From assembly GCA_023053685.1 (NCBI GenBank), contig JALIGW010000013.1, positions 14,308,001 through 14,372,000 on the forward strand: a DNA stretch of 64,000 nucleotides. Direction: 5' to 3'. The translations under genes and the position numbers were made by a program. Shown one piece after another: positions 31,606-43,038 of this stretch. The stretch comes from Diadophis punctatus similis. Taxonomy: Eukaryota; Chordata; Lepidosauria; Squamata; Dipsadidae. The first letter of the stretch is position 1; each line of letters opens with the position of its first letter. The notes under the pieces were generated by a model. It searched no databases, had not been told where the DNA came from, and worked only from the letters and a program-made list of their open reading frames with translations.

Positions 31606-32024
31606 CAGGTAGACCTCAACTTATGATCGTAATGGAGTCCACCTATTATGGTCATGATGGTTGTAAAGCGGATCATCACTTGACCAGACCCAATTTTAGG
31701 ACCTTTTCTTTTGTGGTGGTGGTTAAGTAAGTGGCAGTTGTTAAGCAAACCCATTGTATTGCATAAGGTGTTTTTGCAAAAAAAAAAAAAAGAAGAAGGG
31801 AAATAAATGTCAGTTTTGGGCAAAAACATAGTAAATCACGGCCACATGATGTGATGCTGCAAATGGCCATAAATGCGAGCCAGTTGTCCAACACCCAAAA
31901 TGCATGACAGTTATGTGACAGCAGGGGGTTGTCCATCAGAACTTTGGAACTGGATAGCTTTTGGGAGGTCCACTATAACTTCAAATGTTTGCTAAGTGAC
32001 CAGACGTAATTCGAGGACTAACTG
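31606..32024. mobile_element. Divergent CAGGTAG...-family MITE
   Basis: CAGGTAGACCTCAACTTATG on the left and TAATTCGAGGACTAACTG on the right. The interior includes GGTTAAGTAAGTGGCAGTTG and GATGCTGCAAATGGCCATAA, shared with 37545-37935 and only loosely with 11300, so this is a sub-family. Confidence 0.7.
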
Positions 32025-33348
32025 TACTGGCCATTGTCACTTGGTTCATGTGCATGTTCCACAATTATTCTCTTTTCCTATCTTCACCCTCCATATCAGC
32101 ATATGTTCTCCAGCAGCTTACTCATCATTGGAATACAACAGTCCAAAGACAACTTTTAAAACATGCCATTCCTTAGCCAGAATTCCAGCAGAGCTAATCG
32201 CAGAGTGTGGGGGGGATCTTTACACTTACAATAGGCAGGTTTCCTCATTAGCAGCTCTGAACTTCAGTGTTTAGCTAGAAAGATTCATCAGTGCACCATC
32301 TGGAAACCATCTGAAAGTAGGGTAGATCATTTCTATCCCTCCAGAAAGAGCAAGGGGGGGAAAGAAGTCATTGAAGAGTAAGGAAACAAAACCACATATT
32401 GAGAAATCACTATAAAATTCTTAAATTCCAAGGAAGGAAGGAAAAAAACTGGTTACCTGCTTTGCAGGGATTGCATCTGAGATGACAAAAAGAAAAACTG
32501 AAACAGTCTGAATTAATCATTTTCAAACCTTACAATAAGAGATCCATATTTTTAGATGCTGCTATAACCCCATCTCTCCTTCCCAATTATAAATGTCTGT
32601 TTGCTGCCGTACAGTGGGAGAAAACAAGCTTGTAAAATACAGGGAAGGTAGGCACAAGTAGTAAGCTGGTGGGTTCCTTCCAGCTAGAACTAGGTTGTTA
32701 CTATAGCAACAACCAAATGACAGACAGGGTTTGGGTTGGTTGTGGTTTTTTTTTTTTTTTAATTTGAAGAGGTCTACTGTGATAATAGCACTTCCAGGAT
32801 TTTTCCCTGCCAAGTGGTTTGAAAAACCTGTTAGAATCCAAATTACCATATGCCATATGGTTACAAGTGCTGGCTTTTAAATACTTTCTCAACTCCTGTT
32901 AAGCTGCCATCCATGCTAGAAGTATGGCTATCTTGATGACATTCCACAAACAAACCCATGTTGTCGTTCGTATACATAACACATTCTCCATGGGACTCAA
33001 ATCATGATTCCAAGGAAGCAGTCTCCATTTGCAAGAGCTCTGAAAGTAATGGCTTGGGAGGGAGTGAAATTAATCCCATGGGCTAATTTTCTAACCCCAT
33101 TTTAGAAGATTCCCCACCATGTGGCTGTTCATGATGCAAAATGATCTGGAAGATGAGCTTTGGGCCTGGTGGGAATACACCACCTCTCTGCTAGTCATTA
33201 AAAAACCCACCTGTTTGAGGCTTCTGCACAAGCCTGGAACAGATGCCACTGCTTTAAGGGATGCTTTCATTAAAGTTAAAGTACCTAACTCTTAAAGCAG
33301 CAGCAGCCCTTTTGCATTTCACTTGGAAGCCAGGAAGAAGCCAGTATC
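32025..33348. other. Unclassified DNA
   Basis: No supported feature apart from a poly(T) run near 32747-32760. Confidence 0.4.
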
Positions 33349-33356
33349 ATTTAATT

Positions 33357-33941
33357 AAGGTGACCAACTTTTTTACAATGAAAAGGAGGACAAATAAATT
33401 GGGGAAAAAATCGTAAATAAAAGAAACATTTTATTCATTGCAACAATAATACACTATAATATGATATATTGTATGCATAATAAAAACATTTGTAACATTT
33501 TATATTGTAATTATGCTTACATGCCTGTTAATTATTATTTAAATGAGTACTTTTCCATTGAATTAATATTTTTGTCAATGTATCATCTTTTAACAATATA
33601 TTGGAAATATCTGAACAAGAAATATCCTTCATATTGAATTTTACGGCAAGTGCTGCAACTAGAGTATCAACATAACATAAGAAGTAAACAAAGCCACTTG
33701 CACGCGGCGCTCTCTCTCAAGGTCTCCCGTGCGGAGCGCATGCATCTCATAATCGCATCTTATACCGCACTGTACCGAGCCTTGACGAATCGTCATGTCA
33801 AATACAAATACATCACATAACGCGCAACAGATTAGTCTTCAAATATCAAAAAGGAGGACATGTAGGAGGACACTTTTCGAGGGAGGACAGAACTTACAAA
33901 AGAAGGACTGTCCTCCCTAAAGGAGGACGATTGGTCACCTT
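33357..33941. mobile_element. hAT-like element with AAGGTGACCA ends
   Basis: AAGGTGACCAACTTTTTTAC on the left and GACGATTGGTCACCTT on the right. The flanks ATTTAATT / ATTTAATG match at 7 of 8. The subterminal AGGAGGACA repeats occur several times. A short minus frame (about 33525-33690, VDTLVAALAVKFNMKD...) might be the C-terminus of a lost transposase; weak. The ends resemble those of the HES-carrying element at 4642. Confidence 0.75.
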
Positions 33942-34084
33942 ATTTAATGGCTATCAGAACAAGGGATGGCTTGCAAAGCCAAAGCTCTTTTTTAAAAAAT
34001 TTGAAACACTGTGTGGAGCCCTGATATTTGGAAAGCCAGTGCTGAGAAAGGAAGCCATCTCTTTTATATGCCTGAGGATTACTA

Positions 34085-34219
34085 CCCTGTTTCCCCCAAA
34101 ATAAGACATCCCCCGATAATAAGCCCAATCGGGCTTTTAAGTGCATGGCAATAAGGCCAAGAGCTTATTTCAGGGTTCAAAAAAATATAAGACAGGGTCT
34201 TATTTTCGGGGAAATACGG
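34085..34219. mobile_element. Short TA-flanked MITE (CCGTATTTCCCC family)
   Basis: CCCTGTTTCCCCCAAAATAA on the left and TTATTTTCGGGGAAATACGG on the right lie between TAs; 135 bp. Confidence 0.8.
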
Positions 34220-34226
34220 TATATAT

Positions 34227-34574
34227 CAGCGCTGTCAAACTCAAGGGACGGGGCCCAGATGCGGCCTGGGGGGTACTTAGATCTGGCCCGTAGGGCTGCC
34301 CTAGAAACAGCAGAGAACCGGCCTGTGGTGCTTCTGCCAGCGAAAACGGGCTCCTGAGCTCCATTTTCGCTGGGAGAGGGTTGCAGGAGGCCATGGCAGC
34401 CGAAAACGGAGCTCGGGATCCCTTTTTCTCTGGCAGAGCACTCAGGCACCACAGGCTCTCCCGACATGAGTGACGTTGAGCTGGCCCTGCCCATCCTGGC
34501 CATGTCCACCCCAGCCACGGAGGTCAAACACAACCCTGATGCGGCCCTCAATGAAATCTAATTTGACACCCCTG
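34227..34574. mobile_element. hAT MITE (CAGGGGTGTCAAACTC family)
   Basis: CAGCGCTGTCAAACTCAAGG on the left and TAATTTGACACCCCTG on the right. The flanks GTATATAT / CTATATAT match at 7 of 8. Its left duplication includes the end of the preceding TA-flanked MITE. Same family as 39793-40164. Confidence 0.85.
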
Positions 34575-34582
34575 CTATATAT

Positions 34583-35778
34583 GAAAATGAGTGGCTTTGT
34601 GGATATAAACATGTATGTTGGAATAAGACCATATGTCCACCATTAGGGGGTCTATCAACTTGGTGACTATGCTTTTCTTCAACAGTGATGACTTTAACTG
34701 TATTCCTGTCTCTTAGAAAATAATAGAGCAAAGCTGCCTGGCTACCAAGCAGTCATTCCTTCTATATTAAATCCCATTAAGGGTAGCAATGATAGGTCAT
34801 CAATTTTGTGACCAAGTGCTTTGCCCAGTGCCTCTAACTATGACCGTGGGTTGCAGCAGTGGCTGAAGTGAAGGAGAAGAGGCAATAAATTTCAACCAAA
34901 ATCAATAGTTTTTAGGCTGCGGGAACTCAATCTCATAGCAAGGGCACTTCCATGCTGTCACGGCTTCTACTTCAGTGAAGTAATCAACATCCCTTCACAT
35001 TCTGCTCCACCGAAAAGGGGAATAAACAAAGAAGCAAACAAAACAAAACAAAACCCCAAAGCAAGATTGGCACTTTGCAGATCTGCTCACCTCCTGTCAA
35101 AAGGAGAAGGAAACAAAAGGGAGCCTTATCAATTCCACTATTGCTGTCACACCAGGGTAAAATCTGGAAGGATGTGTCGCTCTAAGGTTTTATACATTTG
35201 AGATTGCCAGAAGTTCAGTTTGACTAGAAAGAGGTTTAATTTCTTTTTACTTCAAACAAATGTTCCTGAGTCAGGACTGTAATTGTGAATCAAGTCATAG
35301 AAAAGGGTCCTGGGTGTATGTATGTATAGCTAGAAAAATATCAGATAAATTATGCAAGCCAATTTTGCCTCGCTTGTAAATCAAATAAGCTGCTTATATC
35401 ATCCGTAAGATTCATTCATGAGGCAGGATATTGCACAGCGAGTTTTCCTTTAGCTATCAAATCTTTCATAAGTATTCCAGACAGTGGGAGTAAAGGCTGG
35501 TAGAACAGATTTACAATCCCAATTTATGAAGAGATTGAGGTATAAAATTACAGCAATAAAGTACAACACTCATCTTGTATATAAAACTGTGTTCAGGTAT
35601 TGCATTTCAATGACCTTGCAGGGAGAATTTAACAAATACAGTGGAAAGACATTTAAATGTACAATCATAGTTTTCAACTCGGATTAAAAATTTCACAGAT
35701 TTCACAGGTATGAAAAAAAATAACATGGGCATGTACAAAGGGAAAAGGAATCATCTGCTCTTCTAGAGCAGACATAAT
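34583..35778. other. Unclassified DNA
   Basis: Short (CAAAA)n near 35035-35060; otherwise nothing. Confidence 0.4.
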
Positions 35779-35786
35779 CTCTAGAG

Positions 35787-35923
35787 CAGTGTTTCCCAAC
35801 CTAGGCAACTTGAAGATGTCTGGACTTCAACTCCCAGAATTCCCCAGCCAACATTCACTGGCTGGGGAATTCTGGGAGTTGAAGTCCAGACATCTTCAAG
35901 TTGCCTAGGTTGGGAAACACTGC
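35787..35923. mobile_element. Hairpin MITE, near-perfect palindrome
   Basis: The arms CAGTGTTTCCCAACCTAGGC...CTTCAACTCCCAGAATTC and their complement leave a loop of only ~10 bases. The flanks CTCTAGAG (35779-35786) and GTCTAGAG (35924-35931) match at 7 of 8. Confidence 0.9.
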
Positions 35924-35931
35924 GTCTAGAG

Positions 35932-36537
35932 CAGTGGTTCCCAACCTTTCTAATGCCGCGACCCCTTAATATAGTTCCTCATGTTGTGGTGACCCCCAAC
36001 CATAAAATTATTTTCGTTGCTACTTCATTACTATAATTTTGCTACTGTTATGAATCGTAATGTAAATATCTAATATGCAGGATGTATTTTCATTGTTCCA
36101 AATTGAACATAATTAAAGCATAGCGATTAATCACAAAAACAATATGCAATTATGCCAGATCAGAAATTCTTGGGCCAGTCTTTGCAAGAGCACAAGGAAT
36201 ATCATCTTCCACAACAAATCTACTTCTGTATTAGACTTGATAACCAACAAGTGTACAACAATATTTCTCAATCTCAGCAACTTTTAAGGTGCCTGGACTT
36301 CAACTCCCAGAATTCAAAGCAAAGGTGGCCCCTTAGCTGATGTCGTCAAAGCTCGGCCGCCAGGCGTCACAAACGCCTCTCACTGAATGGCACCTCTCCC
36401 GACCAATCGGAGGGCTCGGGCGAGTTGAGTCGATATGGCCAGGCTTGTGGGGGGGGAACTGAGGATGCCGGGGCGACCCCTGGGAAATGGTCATTCGACC
36501 CCCAAAGGGGTCCCGACCCCCAGGTTGGGAACCACTG
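35932..36537. mobile_element. SPIN-type hAT element, perfect 8-bp TSD
   Basis: CAGTGGTTCCCAACCTTTCT on the left, then a TAATGCCGCGACCCCTTAAT block and GTTGCTACTTCATTACTATA, characteristic of SPIN non-autonomous copies. The right end is AGGTTGGGAACCACTG, preceded by CGACCCCCAAAGGGGTCCCG. GTCTAGAG flanks both sides (35924-35931, 36538-36545). It carries a half hairpin MITE at 36252-36325. There is no transposase frame. Confidence 0.85.
36252..36325 (+). repeat. Half hairpin MITE inside the SPIN element
   Basis: ATTTCTCAATCTCAGCAACT then CTGGACTTCAACTCCCAGAA. Confidence 0.6.
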
Positions 36538-36545
36538 GTCTAGAG

Positions 36546-37122
36546 CTTTCTTCAAAATTTAGAGAAAAAGAGAGAAAAGGCTTTTGTAGAAGTTGAGATA
36601 TGAGACAGAGCATGTGGTCACCATTCTTTCCATTGCTCAAGAAAGAACACTGTTTTCACTCATCACTACAGGATGAGTGGTCAAAAAATGCTTTACATTC
36701 ACACCAAAGGAAGGTCCTGGTTCTTTCTTTTTTTAAAATGTCCTTTATAGAATGTGATTGTAAGTCTGTTTGTCAACCTTGGCAACTTGAAGATGTGTGG
36801 CTGGCTGGGGAACTCTGGGATCTGTATATGAAAACAAATTCAGAAATCCAGGCTTTTGGTATAGATGCACCTTTGCAACAAAAGCAGGAAAAAAAACAGC
36901 AACTGATCTTTGTTTTCACCATCCTTCTTTCTCTTTTCTGAGAATGGTAATGGAGCAAATACCATGCCAGACTTCGTGTGGTCAAAAAAAATTGGAGGAG
37001 GAACAAAATAGTCATGGCATGTTGTCAGCCCCACTAAATAGATCAGACCAGGAAATAAACTCTACAGGAAAGTTAAAAATATTGTCAGCCCTGGAAGCCA
37101 TCTTTAATTGAGAATGGCTATA
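36546..37122. other. Unclassified DNA with a hairpin-MITE scrap
   Basis: CAACCTTGGCAACTTGAAGA near 36775 and GGGGAACTCTGGGA near 36808 are remnants of the hairpin family. No gene. Confidence 0.4.
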
Positions 37123-37537
37123 CAAGTAGTCTTTGCTTAATGACCAGTTGCTAAATTAGTCCTCCGCCTATGATCATAATTAAGCCTCAAATTTTGGTTG
37201 CTAAGTGAGACATGGGTTAAGTGAATTTTGCCCCCACTTTACAACCTTTCTTGCTACAGTTTGTTAAATGAATCACTGCAGTAATACGGTTGTTAAGTGA
37301 ATCTGGCTCTCCCACTGACTTTGCTGGTCAGAAGGTCTCAAAAGGGGATCACGTGACCCCAGGACACTGCAACGGTCATAAATGTGAGTTGGTTGCCTAG
37401 CATCTGAATTTTGATCATGTGACCATGGGGATGCTGCAACGGCCATTAGTAAGAAAAATGGTCATGAGTCACTTTTTATTGCTGTTGTAACGTTGAAAGA
37501 TCACTAAATGAACTGGTTGTATGTCAAGGACTACCTG
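37123..37537. mobile_element. CAGGTAGTC-family MITE (plus orientation)
   Basis: It ends ATGTCAAGGACTACCTG and contains CACTGCAACGGTCATAAATG. It is a good reference for the unbroken form of the copy split at 14086. Confidence 0.8.
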
Positions 37538-37544
37538 TACAAAG

Positions 37545-37935
37545 TTACCATGGACACCTCCAAACGTACTTATGATGCATTCTGAAGTTTCGATGGCTGC
37601 ACACACCTCCATGGTCACACATTTTGGTCACTTAGCAACCAACTCGCATTTATGGCCTTTTGCAGCATCCCACACAGCATCACATGACTATGATTTTAAG
37701 CTCTTTTTTCTTTGCCAGTTTTTGGGTTTTGGTTTCAGTTTCTGGCAAAGAATGCCCACAAAATATAATGGATTTGTTTCATTTCAACAATGCCCTTCCC
37801 AACTCTGGCATTCACTTAACAACTGCCTGAAGAAATTTCATAAAAATCAGTGTGGTCAGATGGTGATGCGCTTAACAAACACCATGAACTACAAAATTCT
37901 GGGATCAATTGTAGTTGTAAATCAATAACTGCCTG
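37545..37935. mobile_element. CAGGTAG-family MITE, opposite orientation, next to the previous copy
   Basis: It ends TGTAGTTGTAAATCAATAACTGCCTG in inverse sense and shares GGTCACTTAGCAACCAACTC and CAGCATCACATGACTATGAT. The two copies face each other with a gap of a few bases. Confidence 0.65.
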
Positions 37936-38025
37936 TGATAAAGTCTTACAAGTCTGATTGTGCTACACGTGCTCCTCCTCTTTTTATAATCCAGTAAATT
38001 AGGGAGGCATTTCCTGCACTCAAGT

Positions 38026-38314
38026 CAGAGGTGGGTTGCTCCCGGTTCGGACCGGTTCTATAGAACCAGTAGTGGGAATTTTCCCCCGCTCGCTGAACCA
38101 GGAGTGATCGCCAGTTGGCCACGCCCCCAAACCGGTTCTCTCGGTGGCGCCATAGGCACCGCCATCTTGTTTTTGGCTTCTGCGCATGCGCAGAAGCTGT
38201 GTTTTGCTTCTGCGCATGCGCAGAAGCTTGGTTTTCAGCGCTGCGCAGGTGCGCGCGCCCACACGGCGCAGTTGGAAGTGAACCGGTGGCGAGGTAAGTT
38301 AGAACCCACCCCTG
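38026..38314. mobile_element. ACCGGTT-family MITE with two NRF1-like palindromes
   Basis: CAGAGGTGGGTTGCTCCCGG on the left and AGTTAGAACCCACCCCTG on the right. CTTCTGCGCATGCGCAGAAG, a perfect 20-bp palindrome, occurs at 38177-38196 and again at 38207-38226. GCGCATGCGC is the NRF1 consensus core. Confidence 0.8.
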
Positions 38315-38823
38315 ACACATTTATCTGATCATTTCTTGGTAATGTGTTTTCCCTCTATCATTCAAGGCCGTGCTGTACATAAAATAAACCAAGTAACAAA
38401 TATGTTAGAATACTTGGATTCAAGTATAGGCTTACATTTCTCAGAAAAGAAGGTAAAATTGAACTTCAGAAGGAAGGAGTGTTTATTGGTTATGGGTTGA
38501 GCTGTAAAAGAAACAGAATCTTTGATTTCTACACAGAAAGTTAAATTTAAAAGGGTGGTATACTTTGATAAAGGACAAAAACTAAGCACTAATGATATAT
38601 CATAAATCAATTTAGACAATTTAGACATCCAAACAAGAGAAGAACTAGTGCAGCAGGATGAAGAAGAATGCACTGTGACTATGTAACTGCTACAAGAAGA
38701 ACAGACTGTGATCTTCATTGGCAACAGGGAACCCAGTCAAGAACATGCAGAAATTGGGCCAAACACAAGCATAGCAAATAAAAAGGCGTCACCTGATGTA
38801 ATTTCTCTTCTGGAAGAAAGAAT

Positions 38824-39158
38824 CAGGGGGGAAATCAGCAGGTTCTGACAGGTTCTGGAGAACCATTAGCAGAAATTTTGAGTAGTTCGGAGAACCGGTG
38901 GTAGAAATTTTGAGTAGTTCAGGGAACTGGCAAATACCACCTCTGGCTGGCCCTAGAGTGGGGTGGGAATGGAGATTTTGCAGTATCCTTCCTCCAGGAG
39001 TGGGGAGGGAATGGGGATTTTGCAGTATCCTTCCCCTGGAGTGGGGTGGGAATGGAGATTTTGAAGTATCCTTCCCCTACCATGCCCATCAAGCCACACC
39101 ATGCCCACCAAGCCACGCCCACAGAACCGGTAGTAAAAAAAATTGAATTTCACCACTG
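38824..39158. mobile_element. ACCGGTT-family MITE nested in the copia remnant
   Basis: The right end CGCCCACAGAACCGGTAGTA then GAATTTCACCACTG is typical of the family. The left end begins CAGGGGGGAAATC. Two direct GTAGAAATTTTGAGTAGTTC-type repeats and three GGGAATGG(A/G)GATTTTG units lie inside. Confidence 0.75.
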
Positions 39159-39792
39159 CCCCAGATCCCTACCCATGAAGGACACTGAAAGGCTACTGAT
39201 GCTGAAACACAAAAATAGCTACAAGCCATGAAAAAAGAGATTGAATCTCATAACCAGGATGAAGTATGGACTCTTACAGAAATATCAAAAGAGAGAATGA
39301 CCCTTGAATGTAATTTGGTCTTCAGCATCAAAGGAGATATTGAAAGAATATTCAATATTCAGCTGGTTGTCAGGGAATACTTCCAAAATACAAATATGGC
39401 AATGAAACCTTCATATCAGCAGTGAGGAGTACTTCCATCAGGACATCAGTTATTAAACAAGAAAATGAATGTTCCATAAACCTTTTATGGAGACATTAAG
39501 AAAGTTGTATACATGCAACAATCATCATTGTTTGAAGAACCTGAAAAAAATAGGATTTCTGTGCAACCCTGAGTCAAACTGCTACATAATGGACTCTTAA
39601 GGCTAAACAAATGGTTTCCTGGTAGTTTACAAAATGTAAAAATGACCCCTATTTGTACTTGAGGTACAAAAAAGAAACCTGGATATATATCTTACTGATT
39701 TGATTTTGTATGTTGATGATGAAAGGGATAGTCAATAAATTATAAAAGAAATAGAGATGAAGTAACTGGTACAATTCTCCTATTCTCTATAC

Positions 39793-40164
39793 CAGGGGTG
39801 TCAAACTCAAGGCCCGGAGGCGGGATCCGTCCCGCGGGGTGCTTAGATCTGGCCTGTGGGGCTGCCCTGGAAACAGCAAAGAACCAGGCTGCAGTGCCTC
39901 TGCCAGTGAAAACAGAGCTCAGGAGGGCACCTGTGGCCCTCCTGAGCTCCGTTTTCACTGGCAGAGGGTTGCAGGAGGCCGTCGCAACCGAAAATAGAGC
40001 TCGGGAACCCGTTTTCGCTGGCAGAGTGCTCAGGCCACCACAGGCACCCCAGACACGAGTGACATCAAGCTAGCCACACCCACCCTGGCCACGCCCACCC
40101 TGGTCCCCCAAGGTCAAACACAACCCTGATGCGGTCCTCAATAAAATTGAGTTTGACACCCCTG
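39793..40164. mobile_element. hAT MITE (CAGGGGTGTCAAACTC family) nested in the copia remnant
   Basis: CAGGGGTGTCAAACTCAAGG on the left and GAGTTTGACACCCCTG on the right. The flanks CTCTATAC / CTCTACAC match at 7 of 8. Confidence 0.85.
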
Positions 40165-40849
40165 CTCTACACACTCAAAGAAAATAAGATGGACGTTTCT
40201 TCCTTAATCAGAAAAAGAAGATAATGGACCTGATGAAGTACATTGAAGTGATAGAGATTAATAAAATGCTACAGATATGAAATTGAATTTATTTGTAACC
40301 AGTAATCCTAGATTAGTGGTCTCTATGGATGCAAACGGGGCTGAAGACAGAAAACATTGAAAGTCTGTTAGTGGCATCTGCTTTATGATGGAGGAATTAC
40401 CAATCGGTGTGCATAGTGTAATGATTACACCATGCACAAAACACATGGATGCTAAATACCGCTTTATAAAAGAAACAGAACACAAAGGGCTTATTGAGCT
40501 GAAATATCACACAACAGAAGAAATGTTGGCAGATATTCTCATTACAGTCGTCCATGAAACAAAACATTACATTACAAAAGTTCTGTTGCTATCTTCCAGG
40601 TCATTCATGGTTCAAGTAAAACAAATACAGAATGTTTTGCCTGGTTTAGATTTGAACAATTTGAAACCTAAAACACTTTCATACAGTATGTTCTGGACAT
40701 AGAAATAGTGACATTCAGAATAAGCCTCTTTGATTACAAACTCTGGATGGCTGACTACTAAATTATACCAAAGAGACATGGAAACCCTCAAGCCTTTGCT
40801 GTTTTGTAGAGATCATCTAGATTTTTGTGTATATATATATATATATATA

Positions 40850-41355
40850 CAGTGAACCCTCGCTATATCGCGGTTCACCTTTCACGGTCTCGCTGCTTCA
40901 CGAATTTGCATCGTGCATTGTGTTCTGCATTCTGATTGGCTAAACAGTCTCTCCACTTTTTCTCTAACTGTGTGTCAATAACGTTGCGGTTTGTACACGT
41001 ACATAAAACAGCTTGCCAAGAGCAGTGAAATACACGTGAGTCACTATTTGTCCTACTGTACTTTGTATTTTTTTTCATAATCATTTTTCATTTTCTCCTG
41101 TTCTAATCCAATGACTCGGGTCGCGGTGGGGCGGTGCTGATCTCCGCAATTTGAAGCCTTCAGTTCGTATTGATGATTAAAATTATTATTTTACAGTACA
41201 GTAGTTATTTGTAAAAAAATGTTTATACAGAACTTTTATTTGTTAAACAAATGCTTGGGCCTGTAAAAAGGTTTTGTTCTTTGGTTTCAATGTATTATGG
41301 AGTATTTCATTGTATAATAATTGTAAAAAAAATAAAGGTTACTACTTCACGGATT
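40850..41355. mobile_element. pogo/Tigger-like mariner fragment
   Basis: It starts CAGTGAACCCTCGCTATATC after an (AT)n run, with repeated TTCAC(C/G)...TTCACG motifs. It ends TTACTACTTCACGGATTATA. The Tigger-type 'ATCGCGG' subterminal motif supports the call. The right end is imperfect. No transposase frame. Confidence 0.55.
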
Positions 41356-41356
41356 A

Positions 41357-42624
41357 TATATATAAATGTATAGCTAAATCTCTTGAGTATTAATTATAAA
41401 GCAGAGCTTAATTACAAGTTGATCCAAACAGCATTACATAGTTGGGGGAAGTTATGGAAAATTATTCATATACTTGCAGTATATTCCAAACATTTCCTCC
41501 AAAGGCAGTTAATTTCTCAACTTCAAGTCATTATATTCGTTATCTGTTTAAAACACGCCCTTATCATGAGCATGAGAAACTGGGTTGTCACAGATGAGTT
41601 GCCTTGGTCCAGTCTACACCATAGTCAGGTTTTTCTGTAAATTTTCATCCATTTCATTTTTCAAAAATGATAGGCAGGAAGACTGTAACATCGAATTATT
41701 AATCTGTGTGGCTCCTGACTTTTTTTCCCCAGCCATTTTGCAGCTCAGAATCCACCCTTCGAATTTACCTTTTTATCTATAGAGAAATATATAACCACTG
41801 CCCTGCAAATCCAGGATATATTTCAGTAGCATTGTCTTAAATTTTATAGAGGAGGAATTGAACCTGGATATATTTAGTGGATTTCCTTGGCCACTCCAAT
41901 TTTAGTACACATTTTTTTGGCATGCAAGAGACTTCTTCTATAGAGTTAATAAAAACTATGGTATAGATTCCCATAGATAGATTCACCATCCTTTGTTGCT
42001 TCCGTGAGTTCTTCTTCTGTTCTTTTTCATCAAAACATCGCTGTTTTTGATGTCTGAATCTTATCTAGTGCACAGTGGATACTTTGAGCACTTATAGATA
42101 CAGTTTCATTGATGGCATGAAATATTGCATTGAGACAGAGCCCAGGATACAGGGATTGAAGCTAAGAAAAGTTTATGCAGTACAGCATGGCATCCAAGAA
42201 TAACTTTCAAAGAATACCTTTATCCTTTTTGAAAGGAGAAAAGGGGTTTACTAACATACTGGATTTTTTCTTCCCTAAAGGACCCATAATCTCTACTTGG
42301 TCGAGCAAAAAATGAAAGTATCATGTAGAACCAAAAAAGGTATCTGATAAAAAAGAAATATTCTATAAATCTTCTCAAACCAATGTTATATTTCAACGGT
42401 ATACGTTTACCCATTCAACACAGCATCTATTTACTATTCCCATAAGAGGGCAGAATTATTCATTGCCTGAGAGTTGCTGCTGACATTTGCTTTGATATAG
42501 TGGAGTCTTTACAAAGAAAGAATGAAATCTGTTTCATACTGCAAATCCTAATGGGAAAGGAAGGGAAATATACTAAGTTAACAAGCTTGGTTTCACTTTT
42601 ATTCAAGTAAAGGAGGCTTTATGC
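41357..42624. other. Unclassified AT-rich DNA
   Basis: No supported feature. Confidence 0.4.
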
Positions 42625-42825
42625 CAGAGGTGAAATGCTACCGGTTCGGACCGGTTCACCCAAACCTGTAGTAAAAATGCTACTGGTTCACCAAACCAGT
42701 AGTAAAAAATGCTTTAAAAAGTAAAAAAAATGTTTGGAGGATTGCGCGGCACAGCTGATTGTCGGAACTTTTTTTTACTTTTTTAAACATTTTTTTACTA
42801 CCGGTTGGGGCAAATAGGTAGTTAA

Positions 42826-43038
42826 CAAAAAGTAAAAAAGTAAAAAAGTAAAAAAAAGTAAAAAAAGTAAAAAAAAGTAAAAAAGTAAAAAAGTAAAAAA
42901 AGTAAAAAAGTAAAAAAGTAGTAAAAAAGTAGTAAAAAAGTAGTAAAAAGTAAAAAAGTAAAAAAGTAAAAAAGTAAAAAAGTAAAAAAGTAAAAAAGTA
43001 AAAAAGTAAAAAAGTAAAAAAGTAAAAAAGTAAAAAAA
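42826..43038 (+). repeat. (AGTAAAAA)n tandem array
   Basis: About 25 units of 8-9 bases. Confidence 0.95.

Larger units (their letters stand above)
38380..40720 (+). pseudogene. Ty1/copia retrotransposon pol remnant
   Basis: Three collinear pieces of copia pol survive. (1) 38450-38570: integrase C-terminal motif GVFIGYGLSCKRNRIFDFYT, a frameshift, then KVKFKRVVYFDKGQ. (2) 39200-39440: start of the RT domain, DAETQK-stop-LQAMKKEIES, then NQDEVWTL and a decayed VFSIKGD...LVVREY block; the stop replaces a usual tryptophan. (3) 40400-40640: RNase H end, TKHMDAKYRFIKETEHKGLI, then TTEEMLADIL. Stops and frameshifts make it inactive. Two later insertions interrupt it (38824-39158 and 39793-40164). 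No LTRs were identified. Confidence 0.75.
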
